A stretch of DNA of 14,004 bases, from positions 1 to 14,004 of the forward strand of contig JALWYR010000192.1 in the NCBI GenBank assembly GCA_027003085.1. The letters are read 5' to 3'. Source of the stretch: Flavobacteriales bacterium. Lineage in GTDB: Bacteria; Bacteroidota; Bacteroidia; Flavobacteriales; Flavobacteriaceae. The position numbers and the translations under genes are program-made. Every line of letters begins with the position of its first letter. Position 1 is the first letter of the stretch. The notes below the pieces were generated by a model. The model was not told the DNA's origin and ran no database searches. It saw only the letters and a list, made by a program, of their open reading frames with translations. Positions 6,179 to 14,004 of the stretch are shown in pieces.

Positions 6179-6625
6179 TTATTCCGCCAACCAGGCCCGG
6201 GTCATCCAAAGCATTTTCTCGTGTCCGGCAATGAGTTCGCTCATCAGGGCCACGGTGCCTTCGTCGCCGGCGTCCGCAGCGGTTTTGAGCAAGTCCCGTT
6301 CGTTGTTCAAAAGCCTGTCAAGCATTTCCGAAACGGCTTTCATGGTTTCGGTGGCTTGGTCCATATTTTTGTAGGCGGGAATACGGGCTGCTTCCACATA
6401 GTCGGCAAATGTGTGCAAGGGCTGTCCGCCAAGCATCAAAATACGCTCGGCAATTTCGTCAATCCGTGCGGCTGCTTCGTCATACCATTGTTCGAACAAC
6501 GTATGGAGTTCAAAGAAGTGCTTGCCGCGAATGTTCCAATGAAATCCGCGCAGGTTTTGATAAAACATTTGGTAATCGGCCAAATGAGCGTTGAGCTTTT
6601 GGGTAATCATGGCATTGTTTTTCAT
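6179..6625 (-). CDS. dps: Dps-family ferritin-like DNA/iron protection protein
   Basis: A 148-residue four-helix Dps/miniferritin protein that oxidises and stores iron in a dodecameric shell and protects DNA from peroxide. The intersubunit ferroxidase ligands match E. coli Dps by spacing: His29, His41, Glu45 (Asp in E. coli), Asp56 and Glu60, within HWNIRGKHFFELH and DEAAARIDEIAERI. The N-terminus is short and lacks the long Lys-rich tail of E. coli Dps, so direct DNA binding is doubtful. The start at 6625 follows a TATTTTTG box at 6650-6657 by 24 bases. It converges on the PIN cassette and diverges from an iron-chelate-type permease gene, which suits a role in iron handling. Confidence 0.93.
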   Translation of the reverse strand: MKNNAMITQKLNAHLADYQMFYQNLRGFHWNIRGKHFFELHTLFEQWYDEAAARIDEIAERILMLGGQPLHTFADYVEAARIPAYKNMDQATETMKAVSEMLDRLLNNERDLLKTAADAGDEGTVALMSELIAGHEKMLWMTRAWLAE

Positions 6626-6649
6626 GGTGTTTGTTTTTGGAATTCAAAG

Positions 6650-6657
6650 CAAAAATA
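6650..6657 (-). promoter_or_regulatory. -7 box TATTTTTG for dps
   Basis: Minus-strand TATTTTTG matches TAnnTTTG and lies 24 bases upstream of the dps ATG. I saw no clear OxyR- or Fur-type palindrome around it. Confidence 0.45.
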
Positions 6658-6739
6658 GGTCATAATACAATGATTTTCAGAAGATTAAAATCGGTTATCA
6701 CAATATTACTATCAGAAAAATTTATACCCGAAAGCTTGT

Positions 6740-6747
6740 TATCTTTG
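6740..6747 (+). promoter_or_regulatory. -7 box TATCTTTG for the FecCD-type permease
   Basis: Exact TAnnTTTG match ending seven bases before the ATG at 6755, the same spacing as in front of the PIN cassette. It predicts a nearly leaderless transcript. Confidence 0.5.
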
Positions 6748-6754
6748 TTCCGTG

Positions 6755-7756
6755 ATGAAATCCGCAGGAAGCCGTGCTTTATGGTTTTTATTGACCGCCG
6801 CCTTGATATTGGCCCTTGTGGCCGACTTGCGTTGGGGGTCATTGTCTATGGACTGGAACACCTGGTGGCAAGCCCTTGCCGGAGGCGAAGAAAGCGTAAT
6901 CCGGACGGTGCTATGGCAATTCCGCATACCCAAAGCACTTACGGCCTGGGCGGTGGGCTCGGGTTTGGGCTTGGCCGGGCTGTTGATGCAAAGCATGTTT
7001 CGCAATCCCATTGCCGGCCCCTATGTGTTGGGCATGAGTGGCGGAGCGGGACTTATGGTGGGTATTTGGATACTGACGGGTGTGGCTTTGGGCTGGCAGT
7101 GGCCGGTGGAGTGGGGTATTCCCGTAGCGGCCGCTTTGGGTGCTTCGGTGGTGCTTTTGGCGGATTTGTGGTTATATTATCGCACACGTAGCGCAGTTAC
7201 GTTATTAATTACCGGCCTTATGATAGGCCTTTTTTCGGGTGCCCTGCTCAGTTTGCTACAATTTTGGGCGCCGGCTCGCAATTTGCAAAAGTTCGTTTTT
7301 TGGAGCATGGGTAATTTGGGGCATTTGCAAGCATCTCATATAGCCATATTGTGGGTTTTAATCATAGTGTCCTATGCAGCGGTTTGGCATTGGCGCGGGC
7401 GAATGGATTTGTTGCTTCTGGGCGACGAATATGTGAGCTCGGCAGGGTATTCCTTGTTTGTTTTGCATCGTTTTATTGTCATCATATCGGGACTTTTGTC
7501 CGGAGTGATTACCGCCTTGATAGGGCCCATTGCTTTTGTGGGTTTAATGGTTCCGCATGCGGCTTTTTTGCTTACGGGTTCCCGGTTGCATGCCACGGCT
7601 TTGCCCGGGGTATTCCTCCTGGGAGGTATTTTGATGCTCACGGCCGACTTACTCAGTCAGTTGCCCGGTTCCGAAGGGGTGCTTCCGGTCAATAGCATTA
7701 CTTCATTGCTGGGAGCACCCTTGGTGGTGTGGTTATTGATTAAGCGGAAATTTTAG
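6755..7756 (+). CDS. FecCD-family ABC transporter permease (iron-siderophore/cobalamin type)
   Basis: A 333-residue polytopic inner-membrane permease of the FecCD/BtuC family, which forms the channel of importers for siderophores, heme or cobalamin. Family marks are FRIPKALTAWAVGSGLGLAG near residues 56-75, then QSMFRNPIAGPYVLGMSGGAG, the LGDEYVSSAGYS coupling region (LGDE at 222-225), GPIAFVGLMVPHAA, and a C-terminal LTADLLSQ...SITSLLGAPLVVWLL. Length is normal for the family. A GTG at 6752 would add one residue; I prefer the ATG. No gene for a binding protein or ATPase lies next to it in this window: dps diverges upstream and fba, with its own promoter, follows. The substrate is therefore unassigned; iron-siderophore or vitamin B12 are the likely options. 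Confidence 0.88.
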   Translation: MKSAGSRALWFLLTAALILALVADLRWGSLSMDWNTWWQALAGGEESVIRTVLWQFRIPKALTAWAVGSGLGLAGLLMQSMFRNPIAGPYVLGMSGGAGLMVGIWILTGVALGWQWPVEWGIPVAAALGASVVLLADLWLYYRTRSAVTLLITGLMIGLFSGALLSLLQFWAPARNLQKFVFWSMGNLGHLQASHIAILWVLIIVSYAAVWHWRGRMDLLLLGDEYVSSAGYSLFVLHRFIVIISGLLSGVITALIGPIAFVGLMVPHAAFLLTGSRLHATALPGVFLLGGILMLTADLLSQLPGSEGVLPVNSITSLLGAPLVVWLLIKRKF

Positions 7757-7844
7757 GTTTTATTAATGTAATGTATTCAACTCACTATTGTTAATCCTGC
7801 AATTGCAAACCGGAATTTATCCATCCTGTTGCCGTAAATTTTCC

Positions 7845-7852
7845 TATCTTTA
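7845..7852 (+). promoter_or_regulatory. -7-like box TATCTTTA for fba-accD
   Basis: One mismatch from TATCTTTG, 21 bases upstream of the fba ATG. The 117-base gap after the permease gene holds no clear terminator, so some read-through is possible. Confidence 0.4.
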
Positions 7853-7873
7853 CCCGTAGAAAAATCCTGCCTT

Positions 7874-8962
7874 ATGTTCACACTTAAACCCGGCTTGGTT
7901 TACGGCCAACAACTCAAAGAACTTTTTGCCTACGCCAAAGAAAAAGAATTTGCCTTGCCCGCCGTCAATGTGGTGGGCTCCAATAGCATCAATGCGGCCA
8001 TGGAAACGGCCATGAAACTGCAATCGCCCGTAATTATTCAATTTTCCAATGGAGGTGCTTATTTCAATGCAGGCAAGGGTTTGGACAATACCGGACAACA
8101 AGCGGCCGTGATGGGTGCCGTTACCGGAGCCATTCATATTCATAAGTTGGCCGAGCTTTATGGCATTCCGGTGATTATCCACACCGACCACGCGGCCAAA
8201 AAATTGCTCCCTTGGGTGGACGGCATGATTGCTTTCGGAAAAAAATTCTACGAAAAACACGGTAAGCCGCTTTTTAGCTCCCACATGCTCGACCTGTCGG
8301 AAGAGCCTTTGGAAGAAAATGTGGAAATCAGCAAAAAATATTTGCAAGAACTTTCGGCCCTGGACATGTTTTTGGAAATCGAACTGGGTATTACGGGCGG
8401 CGAAGAAGACGGCGTGGACAATACCGGCGTGGACAACCGCCGGCTCTACACCCAACCCGAAGAAGTGGCCTACGCCTATGAGGAATTGAAAAAAATATCG
8501 GATTACTTTACCATTGCCGCCGCATTTGGCAACGTGCACGGGGTCTATAAACCGGGCAATGTGATTCTGCGCCCCGAAATTTTGAAAAATTCCCAGGAAT
8601 ATATCCGCCAAAAATTCGGACTCGACGATCCCAAACCCGTCAATTTTGTTTTCCATGGCGGTTCGGGCTCGGATTTGGAAGATATTCGCAAAGCCATTTC
8701 CTACGGAGTGATTAAAATGAACATCGACACCGACACGCAATATGCCTTTACCGAAGGCGTGCGGGAATACTTCCGTAAATACTGGGATTATTTGCAAAGC
8801 CAAATCGGCAATCCCGAAGGCGACGACAAACCGAACAAAAAATATTACGACCCGCGCAAATGGCTCCGCGAAGGCGAAAAAACCTTTGTTCAACGACTGA
8901 CACGTGCCTTTGAGGATTTGCGCGATATTCCCGATATTCACGGCATCCGTATCGAAAAATAA
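7874..8962 (+). CDS. fbaA: Class II fructose-bisphosphate aldolase
   Basis: A 362-residue zinc-dependent class IIA aldolase that interconverts fructose 1,6-bisphosphate with dihydroxyacetone phosphate and glyceraldehyde 3-phosphate in the cytoplasm. Catalytic Asp105 and zinc ligand His106 lie in HTDHAAKK; the other zinc ligands are His222 in NVHGVYKPGNV and His261 in FHGGSGS. The phosphate-binding NIDTDTQ begins at 283. These positions are 3-4 residues behind E. coli FbaA, and the length matches the E. coli-type subgroup rather than the shorter IIB forms. accD starts six bases after its stop, so the two form an operon; from memory this pairing recurs in Bacteroidota. Confidence 0.96.
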   Translation: MFTLKPGLVYGQQLKELFAYAKEKEFALPAVNVVGSNSINAAMETAMKLQSPVIIQFSNGGAYFNAGKGLDNTGQQAAVMGAVTGAIHIHKLAELYGIPVIIHTDHAAKKLLPWVDGMIAFGKKFYEKHGKPLFSSHMLDLSEEPLEENVEISKKYLQELSALDMFLEIELGITGGEEDGVDNTGVDNRRLYTQPEEVAYAYEELKKISDYFTIAAAFGNVHGVYKPGNVILRPEILKNSQEYIRQKFGLDDPKPVNFVFHGGSGSDLEDIRKAISYGVIKMNIDTDTQYAFTEGVREYFRKYWDYLQSQIGNPEGDDKPNKKYYDPRKWLREGEKTFVQRLTRAFEDLRDIPDIHGIRIEK

Positions 8963-8968
8963 ACGCTT

Positions 8969-9826
8969 ATGTCCTGGTTCAAACGAAAAATCAAAGGGAT
9001 TCAAACCCCTTCGACCGAAAAAAAGGATATTCCCAAAGGTCTGTGGTATAAAACCCCTTCGGGAAAAATCGTGGAACGCACCGAATTGATCGAAAACCTG
9101 TATGTGAGTCCCGAAGACGATTTTCACCTGCGCATCGGCAGCAAGGAATATTTCGACATTTTGTTCGATGATGGCGAGTTCGAAGAACTTTGGCCCAAAA
9201 TGGAGTCCAAAGACCCGCTCAAATTCGAAGATTTGAAGCCCTACACCCAACGGCTCAAAGAGGCCAAAGAAAAAACAGGCCTTCGCGATGCGGTCCGGGT
9301 GGCACGCGGCAAATCCAAAGGCGAGGATTTGCTCATTGCCGCCATGGATTTCAGCTTTATCGGTGGTTCGATGGGCTCGGTGGTGGGCGAAAAAATTATG
9401 CGCGCCATGGACTATGCCGCCGAGCATAAAATTCCGCTTTTGGTCATTGCCAAATCGGGCGGGGCACGGATGCAGGAAGCGGCCATATCGTTGATGCAAT
9501 TGGTCAAAACTTCGGCCGCTGTGGCACGAATGCAAAAGGCCGGCGTGCCTTACATTTCCTTGCTCACCGACCCGACCACTGGCGGTGTTACGGCATCTTT
9601 TGCCATGCTGGGCGATATTAATATTGCCGAACCCAATGCGCTTATTGGCTTTGCGGGGCCGCGCGTAATCAAGGAAGCCACCGGTAAGGATTTGCCCGAA
9701 GGTTTTCAACGTTCGGAATTTGTGCTCGAACACGGATTCCTGGATCAAATCATTCATCGCAAACAACTCAAAGACAAAATCAACCTGTTCCTGGATTTGA
9801 TTTTAAACAGACCTGTAAGAGCATAA
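8969..9826 (+). CDS. accD: Acetyl-CoA carboxylase carboxyltransferase subunit beta, without zinc-finger cysteines
   Basis: A 285-residue beta subunit of acetyl-CoA carboxylase, which with AccA moves the carboxyl group from biotin to acetyl-CoA to make malonyl-CoA for fatty acid synthesis. Crotonase-fold motifs are clear: GGSMGSVVGEK, SGGARMQEA, TDPTTGGVTAS and GFAGPRVI. The N-terminus (MSWFKRKIKG) is normal, but the four zinc-ribbon cysteines of E. coli AccD are replaced. Where E. coli has KCDSCG this protein has KTPSGK (residues 28-33), and where it has VCPKC this has VSPED (46-50); the whole protein keeps the surrounding spacing. I recall the same loss in Flavobacteriia homologues, so it is probably a lineage trait, not decay. 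Second gene of the fba-accD operon, followed by a strong terminator. Confidence 0.95.
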   Translation: MSWFKRKIKGIQTPSTEKKDIPKGLWYKTPSGKIVERTELIENLYVSPEDDFHLRIGSKEYFDILFDDGEFEELWPKMESKDPLKFEDLKPYTQRLKEAKEKTGLRDAVRVARGKSKGEDLLIAAMDFSFIGGSMGSVVGEKIMRAMDYAAEHKIPLLVIAKSGGARMQEAAISLMQLVKTSAAVARMQKAGVPYISLLTDPTTGGVTASFAMLGDINIAEPNALIGFAGPRVIKEATGKDLPEGFQRSEFVLEHGFLDQIIHRKQLKDKINLFLDLILNRPVRA

Positions 9827-9857
9827 GAATCAAAGGAATAATAAATCATTTTCTTTC

Positions 9858-9885
9858 TGCCCGGATTTTAGCCGGGCATTTTTTT
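9858..9885 (+). terminator. Rho-independent terminator of fba-accD
   Basis: Perfect 7-bp stem TGCCCGG/CCGGGCA (9858-9864 and 9872-9878) with a 7-base loop, followed by seven T residues. It lies 31 bases after the accD stop and separates it from the PFOR promoter. Confidence 0.85.
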
Positions 9886-9960
9886 GCAGGACGATTAAAT
9901 CCTGGGTTACCGGTTTAATTTTTTTCGTCCCTATATCATTTTTTTTTCGTTTAATCTTGT

Positions 9961-9968
9961 TACATTTG
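9961..9968 (+). promoter_or_regulatory. -7 box TACATTTG for PFOR
   Basis: Matches TAnnTTTG and lies 32 bases upstream of the PFOR ATG, leaving a short AC-rich leader of about 25 bases without a clear Shine-Dalgarno site. A poly-T run (about 9938-9948) precedes it at the -33 distance. Confidence 0.5.
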
Positions 9969-10000
9969 GCAGGATAAACAAACGACAAAAACTTATTATT

Positions 10001-13522
<3,522 letters not shown>

Positions 13523-13549
13523 TAGCGGAAATATTGGAAATACGACAAG

Positions 13550-13582
13550 CCGTCCGGTGTTTTGCCGGGCGGTTTTGTTTTT
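13550..13582 (+). terminator. Rho-independent terminator of PFOR
   Basis: An 8-bp stem CCGTCCGG/CCGGGCGG (one G-T pair) with a 7-base loop, followed by TTTTGTTTTT. It starts 28 bases after the PFOR stop. Repeat copy B begins almost directly after it. Confidence 0.85.
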
Positions 13583-13590
13583 ATGTTGTT

Positions 13591-14004
13591 GTGGCGCGCA
13601 GGCAGCCCTGCGGTCTGCCTGCGCGGTTCCGCAAGCCCCTGCGGGTCTTGCTCCACGGCTCCACAAGCCAGCAGGGCGCCGGCGGCGGAATGAACATTCC
13701 GCTGCCGGCGGCGCAAAAGGTTTAGGCACAATGATTTGAACAAGCTGCAATGCTTCTTTAATCCACGGGAGGCAAATTCCACCTTTGATTTGCGCCGCCG
13801 GCTCCGCGCGTCAGCGCGGCGCCGGCGCCCCTTGTCTTGTTCCGCCCTCCGCGAGCCCTGGCGGTCTCGCTCCGGCGCTTCGTGAACCGCCTTGCGGCGT
13901 TTCACTTCGCAGCTCCGCAAGCCCCCGGCTCCGCTTCGCTTTGCCGTTGGTCTTGCTTCGCGGCCTCGGAACCCTTCGGTTTCCTCGGCAGCTCCGGGAG
14001 CCAC
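13591..14004. repeat. GC-rich hairpin-array repeat, copy B (continues past the window)
   Basis: A noncoding GC-rich string of inverted repeats, homologous in word order to copy A. Hairpins are: arms of 11 bp at 13595-13605 and 13615-13625 around CCCTGCGGT; GCAAG/CTTGC around CCCCTGCGGGT (13631-13651); GCGGAAT/ATTCCGC with loop GAAC (13685-13702); a 13-bp stem with one mismatch at 13796-13827; GCGAG/CTCGC around CCCTGGCGGT (13851-13870); GTGAA/TTCAC enclosing CGCC/GGCG (13882-13905); and GGAA/TTCC around CCCTTCGGT (13968-13984). About 110 bases (roughly 13681-13790), including a less GC-rich patch, have no counterpart in copy A. Frames open on either strand give only repeat-derived peptides. 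Function and full length unknown. Confidence 0.8.

Noticed and set aside
6119..6658. A 179-codon open frame on the plus strand
   Set aside because: It runs opposite dps, whose ferroxidase residues are all in place.
7850..9766. A 638-codon open frame on the minus strand, opposite fba and accD
   Set aside because: It mirrors two genes with complete catalytic motifs on the plus strand. The translation is rich in Phe, His and Gly, as expected from reading this codon usage backwards, and shows no family resemblance.
13591..14004. Integron attC sites or cassette array
   Set aside because: Short hairpins with an unpaired base recall attC, but there is no integrase, no cassette genes between them, and no conserved core pair was found.

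Overview
The window looks like a contig from a member of the Bacteroidota. The main signs are repeated TATCTTTG / TAnnTTTG boxes (the -7 element of the Bacteroidota primary sigma factor) in front of most genes, few clear Shine-Dalgarno sites, and proteins of typical Bacteroidota style. The carboxyltransferase subunit AccD has lost its zinc-finger cysteines, which from memory is usual in Flavobacteriia-type sequences; a placement at or near Flavobacteriia is therefore an inference, not a result. A single-chain pyruvate:ferredoxin oxidoreductase with all cluster cysteines suggests anaerobic or facultative carbon metabolism, while a Dps protein shows protection against oxidative stress. Most genes are of roughly even base composition; one two-gene cassette is strikingly AT-rich, and two intergenic stretches are strikingly GC-rich.

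Layout. Positions 1-2839 (minus strand) hold an envelope-lipid pair: a PlsC acyltransferase, then a secreted patatin-like phospholipase with a probable outer-membrane barrel that runs off the left edge. Diverging from it, trpS (tryptophanyl-tRNA synthetase) overlaps a small, basic single-cluster ferredoxin, followed by a convergent tRNA-Val(GAC). Positions 4213-4820 contain no credible gene. The first part is a GC-rich string of small hairpins (repeat copy A), the rest AT-rich spacer. Positions 4822-6076 are the AT-rich cassette: an unrecognised 259-residue protein whose gene overlaps that of a PIN-domain nuclease with all four acidic residues. This is the best candidate here for an undescribed system, probably of toxin-antitoxin type. 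A Dps gene (minus) and a lone FecCD-type metal-chelate permease (plus) follow, diverging from each other.

Positions 7874-9826 carry fba and accD, six bases apart and closed by a strong terminator. Then comes the long PFOR gene (10001-13522), also with a terminator. Together these act in carbon flow: aldolase in the glycolytic/gluconeogenic trunk, PFOR for pyruvate to acetyl-CoA with reduction of ferredoxin, and AccD for acetyl-CoA to malonyl-CoA. PlsC then uses fatty acyl groups for phospholipid.

The right end (13591-14004) is a second, longer copy of the hairpin-rich repeat (copy B), which continues past the window. Across the two copies the hairpin arms differ in sequence but stay complementary, around a conserved core with one unpaired T. 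This points to selection on, or spread of, a folded nucleic acid rather than a protein.
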